DNA from: Sinonovacula constricta
Taxonomy: Eukaryota; Mollusca; Bivalvia; Cardiida; Solecurtidae
Direction: 5' to 3'
Assembly: GCA_007844125.1 (NCBI GenBank)
Contig: CM017558.1
Span: 24,241,824-24,305,823, forward strand
DNA length: 64,000 bases
The notes beneath the pieces are model-generated. The model worked only from the letters and a program-made list of their open reading frames with translations, searched no databases and was not told where the DNA came from. The position numbers were made by a program, and so were the translations under genes. Numbering within the stretch: the stretch's first letter is position 1; each line of letters opens with the position of its first letter. Positions 1-42,305 of the stretch are shown one piece after another.

Positions 1-157
1 AGCGATCGAGCGAGCTAGCGAGCTATCGAGCGAGCGAGCGATGCGATCGAGCTAGCGAGGATCAGCTAGCGAGCGAGCGAGCGAGCGAGGCTATCTAGCG
101 AGCGAGTCTAGGACGATCTATCTATCTATCTATCGATCTATAGATCGTAGCTAGCTA

Positions 158-202
<45 letters not shown>
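1..202. repeat. Complex microsatellite: GAGC, CTAT and AT runs
   Basis: GAGC/GATC-type tetranucleotides (1-117), TATC (117-135) and a TA run (about 158-202). No gene is visible. It abuts the sequence shared with the upstream part of gene B. Confidence 0.9.
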
Positions 203-204
<2 letters not shown>

Positions 205-230
205 CTTGTGTAATTGTATTGAAATTATTC

Positions 231-305
231 TGGTTTGTTTTAACATTGCTGATATTCCTTGCTTATTATAGCTACATGTCTACGGTACTCAGGTGAGCAA
301 TATTT
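231..305. repeat. Truncated right end of the dispersed repeat
   Basis: Matches 41070-41143, ending GGTACTCAGGTGAGCA. It is the leftmost sequence in the window shared with the second copy, so the duplication reaches at least this far. Confidence 0.5.
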
Positions 306-962
306 TGCTATCATAGCAATTTTTTAAACTAAGCCATCTCTTATGATCTCAACTCAAGTTTTCTTCCGTTTACGTGTATTCTTCTGTCGCTGTTTTCAAT
401 ACTAGGATAAAATAAATGTCGTCAATTAGCCTCAGTGGTAATGTCGTTCCCATCTGCTTTTGGAAAGGATAAAAAAATATTTTTGTTTTGATGCATTTGC
501 AGCCACACACTTAAAGTCATTGTAGCGATGATCAGCTTTACATGTGACCCGCCCGCGCCCACAAAACACGGAAAGAAACGTGCCCACATTGAACAATCAA
601 AGCAACGAATGTTAGCAAAAAGACAATATGGTATAAGCAAATATCAGTTGTACAATGGTAGTATCCCGAGCCTTACTAGGTTAAGGCAAACGAAAATTAT
701 ATATATATATATGTATGTATGTATGTATATATATATATATTAAAGCTGATTGTGGAATTTTGTTATCTGAAAAATAAACCACGTGAATTTAATTATGTAA
801 AAACAGATAGGTGCCTTTTTCAATTGATATGTAATCTGACCCTGTTAACTCTGAGGACCGCAATGTAAAGAAACGTGTCATATCGTGACTTGTGACACTG
901 GATAATTTTTACATAAAAATTGTATACATCGATATTTTCTTATAACACATCAATACACATGG

Positions 963-1598
963 CAATCTCATTAAAATCACATCCTGACTTTCGCTTCATT
1001 ACTTTCCGCTGGTTAGGCTCTGATAACATCCCGATAAAGGTCGCCTCGAAGTGACCTTTAAGTTATAAATATTGATGAGCCAATGACGCCAAACTTGACC
1101 AAACTTGACCAATCAGAAACCTCGTTACACCGCGGTATCGTTGTCAGACAGCGACAAACACTTCACTACCTTTTTCATATTCTGAAGGCGTTCTTCATTG
1201 ATTCTAAGTTTTTGTTTGAACTGTTTTTGAGTGTGTTTGCTCCCACTACCCTTTATCGGAACCTGGAGGAATGAAATCCCGCAAAAACAGCACCGATCAA
1301 CTAACGAATGTAATTTTTTAGCGTTTGTTTTACTAGATCGCAAATGTCAATGGGGGATGTCATTACGAAAATGTGACGCACCTTTAATCGGAATACCTTG
1401 GACATTGCCGCTATATGAATTTCCGTAAATTGCCGTAATCTGGCGAATATTCATGAAGTTATACTCCAACATTTTGCAGCCGACGATTTCATTGGCTAAT
1501 CAAAGGTCAAATTGAGGTGACACCTAATGCGATGTCATCAGATCCTAACCAGCGGAAAGTAATAAAGCGAAAGTTAGAATGTGATTTTAATGAGATTG
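963..1598. mobile_element. 636-bp Mutator-type MITE with long inverted termini
   Basis: The left end CAATCTCATTAAAATCAC and the right end are inverted copies; similarity runs for over 65 bases at high identity and, more weakly, to about 125 bases. The element is flanked by the 9-base direct repeat TACACATGG (954-962 and 1599-1607). In the gene B copy at about 41950 the same place reads CAATACACATGGTAAG with one copy of the target and no element, which fixes both boundaries. No transposase frame is present inside. A 9-base target duplication with long termini is typical of Mutator-like elements. Confidence 0.88.
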
Positions 1599-1849
1599 TA
1601 CACATGGTAACAATTATGTAAAAGAAATATGCTTAATGTTTGTACCATTCTCCACGTCAAAAAGACATTAGTCTTGCATCTCACACGATATTTTAAAAGG
1701 ATATGAAGAAAAGGAATAACAATAAAACATGAAATTACAATAAGTTAACATGTACCACAAAACAACATTTTTTATAATTTAATATAAACCATATAATAAA
1801 ATAAAATTTTGAAGTAAACAAATGCATGATACAATTAAAAATATATATC

Positions 1850-1915
1850 GAACGATGGATTCGAACCTCGAACTTTCTGATTAGGTGTAGAAAACTAAAC
1901 CCATTAAATCATTTT
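1850..1915 (-). repeat. tRNA-like relic, upstream of gene A
   Basis: The minus strand carries a perfect B box GGTTCGAATCC (1857-1867), but the A box and the folded arms are degraded. The same relic, better preserved, is at 42240-42305 upstream of gene B, so it predates the duplication. Confidence 0.45.
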
Positions 1916-2810
1916 GTACTTACTGTCAAAGTATATGTATTTACCTGTTAAAAACACAAATGTCTGTTGAATTGCGAGTCTTTATTAATGATGCATGTAC
2001 TAAACGAGCTTTGGTTATAAACATTCTACCATTGATATGTTTATGTTTCTTTCAAAGGCTTGTTGTTTGTTGTATTAATATGTGTAAAATGTATAGCGCA
2101 ATTTGCTTTTATAGAACACAATATAGCTAATTCAGTGCCTGTAACGTAAATCATTCAAAGCCTAAAACGCGTAATATTTTTCCTTCAAATATATTTGATC
2201 AACATTTTAAAGTTTAAATGAAGATGTGTTAGAAAAGTTTAAGTAAATGTAATAAATTAACGTATAAATATTTTTTTTTTTCATTTGGGCACCTAAGTTT
2301 AATTATGCCCGCACAATGATACTTCCTAATCAGATTGCATGGACATGCCTTATTTCAAGGCTTTGCTTTTGACGCTTATATTGAATGCTTCATCAATCTC
2401 AATACTAAATGATATAAACATAGAGTATAAACACTTTTTCTCAAATAAGTACATAAAGAGACGTTTTCAAACAGAAAGACCAAAGACGAAATATAATTCG
2501 TATAGTTTGTCAATTACGAAAGAGTCGTTCAGTAAAACAAGTGGTTGAAAATGTAAAATAATACAACTGTTAGATGCAATTGGATAACATATCAACCTGC
2601 TTTTTTTAGTAAAGAGGAAATAAAATATATTGTGTATGCTTTTTAAACAAAAATTGTTGTAACAGGATGTCTTCATTGTCTGCCATAAAACGTCCTGTTT
2701 AAGGCAAACTTCTAAACTGATTCTCCATTTGAAAGCATATCGACAACATTTAAACGTTTTATACGTATAATAGGCTGGCTGAATAATAGTCATGGATTAT
2801 TTAGGAAGAA

Positions 2811-2845
2811 TAAAAATAATATCAATTTAGCACGCTCATCGGCAC
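2811..2845 (+). promoter_or_regulatory. Candidate core promoter of gene A
   Basis: A TATA-like TAAAAATAAT (2811-2820) lies about 27 bases before TCATCGG, which fits an initiator, and about 80 bases before the start codon. The whole block from about 2700 to the ATG is conserved in gene B. The spacing is typical of animal core promoters, but no transcript start can be seen from sequence. Confidence 0.35.
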
Positions 2846-2893
2846 TGTCGTTTTAATTAAACTTTTAAAGGAAAATATATTTAGCTAGCAGCT

Positions 2894-31943
<29,050 letters not shown>

Positions 31944-32285
31944 TTAACATTTAAAAAAATAAATGTTTTACGCTGAACTGATGCCGTACTGTTTTTGATT
32001 GACTTCTTGTTGAATCTTGTTGTTGTTTTGTGTGTTTTTATTTTACCCTTTGTAATTGTAATCTGGTAAATGCTAGAACATGTGCTTAAACTGAGTAAAA
32101 GTATCCAAACAAAGATCATGTAAAGTTTCTAAAAATGGAAACAAATAATTGCTAAAAAATGAAAGTTAATTAAACCCATTTTATTTGTTGTAAGTAAAGT
32201 TGTTTAAGTCTTTGTGAGATAGAAGGTACGGACACTTCATGTAAATATTTGTTCCAAATAAAGCATGCATGTTTGTGTTGTTAAT
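31944..32285 (+). other. Gene A 3' UTR
   Basis: This runs from the stop codon to the region just after the polyadenylation signal AATAAA at 32257-32262, which is followed by a GT-rich stretch (GCATGTTTGTGTTGTT). An earlier AATAAA at 31958 lies only 15 bases after the stop and has no comparable GT-rich element. Confidence 0.5.
32257..32262 (+). terminator. Polyadenylation signal of gene A
   Basis: Canonical AATAAA with a GT-rich element 5-25 bases downstream, placed about 310 bases after the predicted stop codon. Confidence 0.5.
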
Positions 32286-35200
32286 TTCCATATTCATATG
32301 TTTTTTTTCAAACCTTCAGATTGGGTCTTGAACAAAAGAACCTTCATGTATAATTTTAACATTATGAAAATATACATTTTCATCCACAGTACACTGCATT
32401 TACATCAAAAGATTCAGCACTACATTTACAACCACTGACTGTAACTATTTGGGACGAATGCTTTAATACGGCAGACTTATTTGATCGTTTATCGTAGATT
32501 TATTACGGTGTTTTAGTTCCCTTTGTGATTTTTCCTTTAAGCTCAAATTGACTAATGTTTTGTTACATCATATTATATCATATTTTTCTGGTTGCTGTCG
32601 TTGGTGTTGTTTTCAGAAATAAACAAGCATAGCCTGTTAAGTACCTTTTTAAATGCTTAAACTTATGTACATAAAATAAACCTACATAACATATATACAT
32701 ATATTTACTACGACGTATTGTAATTTGGAGTAATCATGAAACTTTGGAACCTTGTGATTTCGTCTATAATTTTTTCCCATCACATGTAATATTCTGTTTT
32801 GAAACGAAATGTTGACTTTAGAATCTACAAAATGTTTTGAACAGAATAAAACGACGTTGTGCTTTCGATGTAATATGTACAATCTTCTACTCCAGCCATC
32901 ATTCTGATAAATCTATACCAGATAGTCTGAGAGCAAACTAGTTGCAAATCTCAAAACCAGTTGACTCTCCTGATCCACGCTGAAAACATTTAAATTTTAA
33001 ATCATTACTTTGACAAAAATCAGTTTTAAAATCTCTAGCCGATAACTTGGTAATGGACAAAACAGTTTTACAAAGGTGAACGTGTCAATAGTGCCTTAAG
33101 AGCGAATGGTAACCCAGGATGGATTATCTCAGACACTAAAAAGTATCAAAAGTGAGTCAAATTGCAATGGAAAGCGGCTAATGGTCGGAGTTCCATAAGC
33201 TGGGGGAACATCAGAATCATGCAGCGGTTATTCAAAAGGCATGGGTTAATTGGTTCTTCTGTTCTTAAAAGTCAATATTGGGCTCAATTAGCCAATTTGA
33301 ATGACAAAACAGAAACAATTCTGGAAAAGAAATGTTTGAGCTTAATGTAATGTTTATTGTGACTATAAGAGATGACCATATTGCGCACGGAAGCAACAAA
33401 CTTATAACAATGGATGACCAGTATTCAATATAAGCAGGAGAAGCCATATCCATTTAGCAGTGATGACCAGCATTTACCCGGAACGAACTATTTAACGAAG
33501 ATCAAAATGGGTGAAACAGTAAACATACTCGAAGTAAGAAAATATGTTATACGATGGTTATTTTCATCGAAATGCACGATTCAAAACAAGATATTAAGCT
33601 ATATTGTTGTACTCTACTGTACGTTATAGTTACAACTAAAAACATTACAAACTTCCCAAAGGTGGCAGAGGGGCCGGTCTCCTGCTCCTGCCCCGACATG
33701 TCCTCATTTAATGTAGGGGAACTGGAACGAGCGCTTTAATGACTAATGAATTTGAGAAATTTCACCAGCAACGGACACAGATGAATAAACAGCGTTGATC
33801 ACACCACGAGGATCGTCTTATTAATGGCCCCTGATCTAGAGGGCTTTCTGCGATATTTTTTACGTAATAACTTGAGGGCCCTTGGTTGCAAGTCATGGAC
33901 ATTGTTGCGGTAGTTATATGTGTCACTGAGCGGTCTTATGACAATGAGCGTTCAGCGTAACCTACCTATACTACAGCAAGGTGTCCCAGCGCCCCATCTC
34001 AATAACAATACAGGAATGGCGACACTTTGTTACCCAGGAAATAAATATACAGATACATTTATTTAAGTATAGTGATCATTTGAACGCTGATTTAGTCACC
34101 ATTAAACAGTCACCGTGGAGCGGACAAGAGCCACAATTCCTTCTTAACAACAGTTTCTAAGATTTCAAAATGAATGAATCGGAAACCAATTACTCAAGTA
34201 AAGTATTGTTTATACCGTTGAGCTGATTTAATCTTTGGTTCATGATCCTTATCCTCTTTATTCCTTAATTATTGATTCTGACAAAAAAAACTTTTAATAG
34301 AACCATAAATGATATGTGTATCACCGATTTGAAATGTCCGACACGTTCGAAAAATGTGTGTACATAATAGTTGTTACTGTCTTACTACTAAAACCTCAGC
34401 AGAGGCAACACGATACAAAGTTACTTGAAACTGCGGCGATGTCAAGTCATACAATGACACTATTTGCGATCTAAATATAATTACACCAAATCAATGCATC
34501 TGCAGTCCTGAAATTGCTATTCTAGCATGTTTACACCTGTTTGCATAGTTAGTTTGGGAAAAGTTATATGAAGTTATTTGATCTCGAATGTCCTAAAACA
34601 GATCTCAGATTTCCACAGTGAGTCCATTAGAATGTTAAGAAAAGCATAATTAAGAGCTACTTGTTCACAATTTGTCAATATTGTTAATTTAATTTAGTTG
34701 ACACTCTGGGAGAAGAAGTTGATTTGGTTTATGAATGTTCATAACTAAAATGAAACAAAAATGCCATAACATATTAGTTTACTTTTTGGCATGTTAGGGG
34801 CTTTAAAAGTCATCACAGCACACCATTTGTAGTGATAAAATGCATTTTTCTGGGGTAGGACCCCTCACCTCCATACCCCTCAACCGTAGGAGCGGGACAA
34901 CCCCTCCCGTACCTACACCTTGTACCTACACCATCACCAACACAACTTCAGGATCCGTGAATTGACCTTACTTGCTTCGCACAAACCAATATTAATTTAT
35001 ACAGCAAAATGTCTGTTAACATATCAATACCTCGTTTAATGAAAATCCATCCGATGGTAGGTGACAGAAATCTATTGGACAAATCCCAATCGAGTTGCAG
35101 ACAAAATTATTTTCCGTTACTTCGCTTATAACAAAATATGGCAAAGAAAGTTTAAACAGGCTAAACTTATTAATTTTTTCTCCCGATTTCTACGTATCCG

Positions 35201-35469
35201 ACAAAATAAATTAGCAACAAACAAGATAACATGAATGGTCATTGGCTACTTTAAATATATACTGAGTCGTTCACAAATTGACGTCCCATTAACAAACTGA
35301 AATCTGTCAGCCTACTCCTCTACACGATTTTTATATTGCGGTGACTCATAATATTCTGGTATTCCTCAAATTATATGAGAGCGCAGGACCTGATTATAAA
35401 TGATAAAGTTTCCAATGGGTCGGGATGATCTCAGTTTCTAGACTGTAAGAGCTAGAAATTGCCACACTG

Positions 35470-35705
35470 TCTTGTCGCCTCTCTGAAGAGCAGTGTCTCT
35501 TCTGGAACAGCATTTTACGAGGGCAGTAATGCAGCAGGCAATAACAAGAATTCACAACTGTTTGTTTATCTTTCTTTATGAAAAAAATGCCACCGTTAAC
35601 AATGCAGCTTGCAATTGTAAAAACTATGTGAATAATGTATTATGTCGGCAGTTACCAGACATTGCAGTATTTAGGAGGTCTTGTTTAAATAAACACTTTC
35701 AGTAT
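35470..35705. repeat. Dispersed intronic sequence, copy in the intergenic region
   Basis: Shares GTCTCTTCTGGAACAGCA, GCAGCAGGCAATAAC and CCGTTAACAATGCAGCTTGC with intron 4 of both genes, in the same order and similar spacing. It could be a repeat family or a relic of a further gene copy. Confidence 0.45.
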
Positions 35706-35945
35706 GCCGAAGTTGACCCTGAGGCTTGAGACTAAAACAATGATAACCTATAGATATATATCAGTGATTATTTATTTTCGGTTTAAGTGTTCGGTATCAC
35801 AATAATTTACGTTTTAATATCAGTTATTTCAGTTTAACGTTTTCAATATCTATTATAATACTTTTACCTAAACATCGATTTAAAAAGAGGTTTTGACACT
35901 AGCAATGTTGATGATAACAACAACAAACATAGAAGAGTGAAGATA

Positions 35946-35950
35946 ATGTT

Positions 35951-36048
<98 letters not shown>

Positions 36049-36080
36049 CGATGATGATGATGATGATTGATGACGATGAC

Positions 36081-36142
<62 letters not shown>
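35946..36142. repeat. TTG then ATG trinucleotide array
   Basis: About 15 TTG units switching to about 50 ATG/GATG units with a few ATGACG interruptions. It lies in the intergenic region and gives polyL/polyM/polyD frames that are not coding. Confidence 0.95.
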
Positions 36143-38037
36143 CAAGGATGAAAGCAATGATCATTTCAGAGGCAATCTCAGATATCACAGCTTTTCTGCA
36201 CTCCTTTTTTAACTTGTGTCCCTAAAGTTCAGTTTATATTGAGTTGACTTAAAGGCTGCTTATTATCTTTTTCATACATTCTCAGATGTCAAAGATAACG
36301 TTTAAAAAGAAAGAAAATCACATTACTTGCCTGAGTCAAATTCAGTTTGTGTTTTTGCTGTATTTCGGCGCACAACCAGTATGTTTTGATGGCACTATGT
36401 ATTATTGCCCAGTGTCTTATGCGTAGGTATATTAAACTATTGTTACCTAGTAGTTATAATTCGTTGTTCATAAATATATTGATAAAATAAAAGAAGACGG
36501 TGCAATATATAATTATATGTTTTATCTCGCGTTGTTGACTTTGTTACTCTTGTTCTCAGGGTGAAGTTTTTTATTCTTATGACAAACTATTAACAAATAT
36601 TGTGTAAAATATGCCACAAACATGTTAAATAAGAATTTGGCTTTTCAGCAGTGCTTTACGAAAGGTTTATGCTTTCTCCTTCTAACACGAATTTAACTCT
36701 TCCAAACCGCTTTTTTGTCAGAAAAAATGATTGATTGCATGATCATATTTGCAATAAATGTTTTCAAGTTTACTTTTGTTAAACTGCTTCATTATCTTTG
36801 CACTTTGCACTATCATATGTGACATCACACGGCAACGCTTCGTCTGCTGCGCGAAATGTGTGTCTTTTAACACTTTGAATAGACGTTGAAGGAATGAGAA
36901 AATTCGTCCGTTTGACTATGGTGCGAACTTCCCTGCATCATTTCATTTTTACTACCAGGTAGTATTGTGCATCCTCACGATGAGACATCCTTTGCTGATA
37001 CAATTACAACGCGGAAGGAAAATCGAACAAATTAGATTTAAATCATTAAATAGGACACATTGACCGACTGCGGATGTTAACACAAATTTATGTGTCTTAA
37101 ACGTACATTGTATATATTCTATAAGACAGGCACAGTATCTACAACTATTTATAATTTTTCAACGCAAACGGTTTCATTTTCCTGCATCTTTTCTGTTTGT
37201 CAGTTTGATGGAGCAAACTTACTTTATATTCCACAATTTTACATCTCGCAAGAGGTCGTCATATACAGATCCAAATAAGAAAAAATGATAATTCTATATT
37301 TACTCCCCGGGATTTCTCTCTACAACATTCACTAGACGAATTTGTCACTGTTCGCTGTCGAGTCTGAATAATAGTATTCCCCAGTTATATAAATAGTTCC
37401 TTGATTGTATCTACACTTTTGTTCATATTTGGATCTCTGACAAAAACCCATATTTGTGTAATACGGTGTAAGCATTGTAAATATAAATTATTTTGTACGT
37501 GTTCATTTAAAAGATTATGTATGTCAGAATAATACCCTCTAAGTATCATTCAAGCTTCGTGTTAGATCTTATCTTGCTGCCTAGACTTGTATAGTCATGG
37601 ATTGTTAATGAAATATCAATCAGCGAAATTGAGCATAATATCGACACACATCATAAATATATAGCAATGCCTACCACCATCTTTTATAAATATTGGGCTG
37701 TATGACAACTCCAAACAACTACAGAGGCAAATCAGCTTAATTACTGAAATGTTCATGTTTGCAAAGGTGAGACTTTGCACACTGACTGCGTGATTTAAGT
37801 GATGGCAAAATTAGCAGTGCTGGCATTCAAGCGGAACAAGAAGAAACCGGTCAATCAGTCAGGCGGTAAAGGATACGGAAGTGACCTGAGGACATTGTAG
37901 GGGCAACACACCTAGGGCGTGAAGGTTTAGGTACACAGCAAAGATGAAAGTAAACAACGAAACAAGACCGATGACGTTTGATGCAACGAGAGATTAGAAG
38001 ACAGAAGGATGCAACTTCAGCAATTTATAACTCCTCT

Positions 38038-38175
38038 GACAGCTCAGCCTCTCACCGCTTGGGTTCGAGTCCCATTCGGGGCGAAAAACTTAATGTGGGA
38101 AGGCCTTCCTGCTGACCTGCGGTGCTTTGGTTGTTCTACGATGCTATAATGATCAGAATTGCTCGCTGAATTGTA
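38038..38175 (+). mobile_element. Probable SINE fragment with shortened tRNA head
   Basis: A B box GGGTTCGAGTCCC (38063-38075) follows an A-box-like AGCTCAG start at an abnormally short distance, then a body with GGAAGGCCTTCCTGCTGACC and a tail of CAAAACAAAA type. No target repeat was found. It could instead be a tRNA pseudogene with unrelated flank. Confidence 0.4.
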
Positions 38176-40723
38176 TTTCAAAAACAAACAAAACAAAATT
38201 GATTGTGTTTTGTTTTCCAATATGCGTACGGATGTAACATCCTCATTTATAACACTGGCTTTTTAACGTTTCACACACTATTTTACAAAAGATGTTTTAT
38301 TTCCGACATTGAACACAAACAAAACCTCAGCTACCTTTGAGTATTTATACAAGATGTCCTGATACTATTTTCATTAGATTGTTTTCTTTTCCAACTGAGT
38401 ATTTTCTTCCCCATTTCGTTTGCTATATTGTCAACATCCTCATCACGGGTCAAGTGTACATTACAAACAGATATTTGCACATCCCGAATGGATTCCATTA
38501 TTTGTAGTATACTATTAGAACGTTCCAATGTTGAAACGACACAAAAAGATAGCTATGAATGTTCCTACGTCATATTTAGCATTGTTAAAACGCCTGTTTC
38601 TTTTATTTGCTATATGATCAACGACCTGAATCAGTTACTCCCTTTACTTTCTGATTTGCTGTATGACTACAACGTCTTAGGACTTACTTCTCAGTTTCTA
38701 TATCTATGAAATGTTCTCATAAGAACGATGAACCGTTACGGAACTTCAAACCTGCGAGAAAATAGCTATGAATATCGATGTACACATAATTTCATCAGCA
38801 TTTATTACCAAAAATTGTCATTTGTAATTTGACGGTTAGTTTTCAAAAAAATGTAATTTAAAGGCTCACCCTTTGAAGTAGAAAAAGTGCGAAAATGTAA
38901 ATTTTATCAGGGAACTTTTTTTCTACAGTAATGTTTCAAGACATTTCACACTATTTGAGATATGTATACAATGTATTCATGAATTGGTTTAAGACAATAC
39001 TGCGGTGGTCTTTCGGCAAAGTGTAAATTTTATTAAAGAGGGCTGTTGCGCTAAAAAGCCATATTGCATTACTTTAAAACACAGATAAAACCGGATTTAA
39101 ACGCTACATGTTCTATATTAACTTTCAAGTACTTCGATTTGGCTCAAAGCTCAAATTTAAAAGAGCAATTTCCACGTAGATTCACGAGTTGGAATGCATC
39201 GTCCGTTGGACTTTGTTGTGATGAGTGGCAAAATGAAATTACACTAGGAAGAAACCGTTTTTATTATGTGTATTCAACATTCTGGGGAGAGAAAGCATTT
39301 ATGATTATTAGAAGCAGATTAAAACCCGACACCACTATGACCACAATATCATACCTTCCAATATACGTATATGTAACTTGTTAGGAATTTTGCGGAGGCC
39401 TTAGATACAGCAAACTACATGCCTATGACATACAAGAATTCGCTAAATATTGAAATTTAATTTATGTTGACATGCCGTTTACCACAGAAAGTGATGTGTG
39501 GAAAGAAACGTTTTTTGACACATGCTTACATATTAAGGAAGTATGTCGTCATGTATAATTTAAAGAAAACCGACCTACACTAATCAGTATCTACATGTTG
39601 CCTCGAATCACCAGCTTGAGCATAAAAGACCCATTGTGGGAACAATTCTACACAGTACAAACAACTTGGTAACGTTCAAACAAAACAAACAATTAAAAAG
39701 GCTAAACGATCCTTTCACAGCACATTTAAACAGTATAAAACCATTACTTTACTCGGTCGTCACTTTATATAGATACATTGTAAGTATAGCACTTTGCATC
39801 AAATCTACGATTATGAATAAAAATGGAAACATTGTTCATTAATAGGCCGTACTGTACCTATACATTTTAAACAAATGTACAGATATTGGAAAAAAACATA
39901 TGTATACAGTGTCATAAACTTGTAAGTATTAAATTTAATTTTATATTAAACTTAACCCACAGCTTTTTTTTTAACTTACTCGGTGCACGCTTTTGATAAA
40001 TATAATAATCGAGTGTAAAGTGAGTCTGTTAAAATATGCACTTAAAACATTCGCAGAGTTTAAATGTGTACTAACAAAAACAACCAAATCGTATTTGTAC
40101 AAAATCTTTGATCTGTTGATTACAAATCGTTTGACATTATAATACGTATTCAAAAGTGCTGTTGATGGTGGGGGTTTGTGCATATGTGTTTCATTAATAC
40201 ATTGTAATACCCTTTCTATCAAAATGGCGACTTATAAGTTTAGCAAGAAATTAAATAATGGGGTATAGTTGCTTTTACCAGAAATTACATCCATATATTG
40301 ACAAACTGCTGCATTGTCTTTGTTTTGGTTACATATATTAAATGTAAATAGCATAACAAAGGACCAGTTGTAAAGCTATACTGTGTAATATTCTGCAGAC
40401 TTTAAAACCAGACCCTTGCATACAATTTCCAACAAATGTTCAATGTACTGTATAAATGTTAAATAAATCATTACATGTACAAAAAAAGAAAAACATCATA
40501 TGAACGCTGATAGTGTGATGCATGCTGCTCCTTGTTAAGGTCGAATTATTTTCCGTTCTTGTACTAAAAGATTGTGTTTGACAATAGTAATGTTTTTCAT
40601 CTTATTTCTATATTTATTCTATTGCTGTTCAACTTTTAATGGCATGATACAAGCGTAATTAATTTCCTACATTGTGTCATACTAATAAGGTAATTCGGTG
40701 CTGGATGATTCGATCGCTTTTTA

Positions 40724-41145
40724 GCTTACATGAGCTTATGCTCAAGGTAAGATTTTGTGATCGCCTAACTTCGCCGTCCGGCGTCCCGCGCCCGTTAACA
40801 GTTTTAAACTTCTCCTAAACATAGAATCTCCTATGAAACTGCTAAGCCAGATTCAGCCAAACGTTCTTAGAACCTTCAGCAGGCATCGTGAAACGAAGAG
40901 CTAGAGCTTTGATATTCGATATAGATATTCCTCGAGTTTTAAGATTAATAAGAAAAGTTGTTAGATAAGATTGTCGAAAGCATTGCGATACGTATAATAC
41001 ATATGTTATGTAGTTAAACATTTACTCTGATTGTCTAAATATTGCTTATGTTATTGTATTAAAATTATTCTAGTTTGTTTCAACATTGCTGATGTCTTTG
41101 TTTATTATAACTGCATGTCTATGGTACTCAAGTGAGCAATTTATG
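40724..41145. repeat. Dispersed repeat with 'ctcaggtgagc' style ends
   Basis: It begins TTTTAGCTTACATGAGCTTA and TGCTCAAGGTAAG, contains TTCGCCGTCCGGCGTCCCGC and CTTCTCCTAAAC, and ends GGTACTCAAGTGAGC. From general knowledge this pattern resembles a very common non-coding repeat of bivalve genomes. Its right-hand part recurs upstream of gene A at about 231-305, where the left part is replaced by microsatellite DNA. Confidence 0.5.
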
Positions 41146-41536
41146 TGGCTATCATAACAATTGTGTAAATTATGCTATCTCTTATGATCTCAACTTAACT
41201 TTTCTTCCGTATACGGGTATTCTTTTGTTGCTCTATTCAATACTAGGATAAAATAAATGTCGTAAGTTTAAGTGGTAATGTTTTCCCATCTGCTTTTTGG
41301 ATAGGATTTAAACATAATTTTTTGATGTATTTTGCAGCCACACACTTATAGTCATTGTGGCGATGATCAGCTATACATGCGACCCGCCCTGCGTACACAA
41401 AAACACGGGAAAAAAAGTGCCGCTATTGAACCACTGACGCAACGGATGTCAGGAAATGGTATAAGGAAAAATCAGTTGAATAATGGTGGTATCTCAAGCA
41501 TTACCAGGCTAAGGCAAACGATAATTGTTTGCTATC

Positions 41537-41673
<137 letters not shown>

Positions 41674-42239
41674 CGCTTAATTCTTTACTTAGAGTTATTA
41701 AAGCTCCAAAGTGGAATTTTGCTGTCTGAAAAAATAAACCATGTGACTTTAATTATGTAAAAACAGAAACGTGTCTTTTTCAAGTGATATGTGATCTGAC
41801 CCTGTTATCTGTGAAGTCCGTTATGTAAAGAAACGTGTCATATCGTGACTTAGGACACTGGATATGTTCTACATAAAAATAGGGATTAACATTTAAAGTA
41901 TTTGACCTCACGACTCTTGTATACATCGATATTTCCTTATTTCTGTCACACATCAATACACATGGTAAGAATTACATACAAGCAACATGCTTAATGTTGT
42001 TATTATCCTCCACGTCAAAAGGATGTTAATATTGCAGCTCACAACATTTTTTAAATGGATATGAAGAAAGAACATAACAATATATAAATGAAATTTAAAT
42101 AAGTTTATTAAAATACACGTTACGATATAATTCAAACTGATACATTTACAAAGAACAAACATTTTTACAAGTTAATATAAACCATTTTATAAAATAAAAT
42201 TTTGAAGAGAGCAAATGCATAATACAATTAAAACATATA

Positions 42240-42305
42240 TCGAAGGATGGATTCGAACCTGGGACTTTCTGATAAGCTGTAGAACACTAAATCCATTACA
42301 TTATT
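42240..42305 (-). repeat. tRNA-like relic, upstream of gene B
   Basis: Paralogue of the element at 1850. The minus strand shows CCCAGGTTCGAATCC and an upstream stretch resembling a tRNA anticodon arm. Probably a decayed SINE head rather than a working tRNA gene. Confidence 0.45.

Larger units (their letters stand above)
203..2893. other. Upstream region of gene A
   Basis: Largely alignable with 41040-43470 apart from the MITE (963-1598) and microsatellites. No exon was found; short frames at 422-743 are not kept in the paralogous copy. Conservation rises in the last 200 bases before the ATG. Confidence 0.6.
32286..40723. other. Intergenic region between genes A and B
   Basis: 8.4 kb with no frame I can assign. 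Frames of 60-106 codons (33162, 38428, 39064 on +; 38331-38528 on -) show no domain or splice-linked partner. It holds the ATG array, the SINE fragment at 38038 and the repeat at 35470. No tRNA, rRNA or CRISPR signal is seen. Confidence 0.6.

Noticed and set aside
33162..33350. 62-codon frame resembling a transposase fragment
   Set aside because: No DDE-type motif, no inverted ends nearby.
35864..36212. Poly-N, poly-D, poly-H and poly-Q frames
   Set aside because: They are readings of the TTG/ATG array on both strands.
38331..38528. Minus-strand 65-codon frame (MERSNSILQIMESIRD)
   Set aside because: The composition looks protein-like, but a stop lies just upstream and no family was recognised; too little to call.
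39064..39384. 106-codon intergenic frame
   Set aside because: No domain, no signal peptide, no splice-linked neighbours and no second copy in the window.
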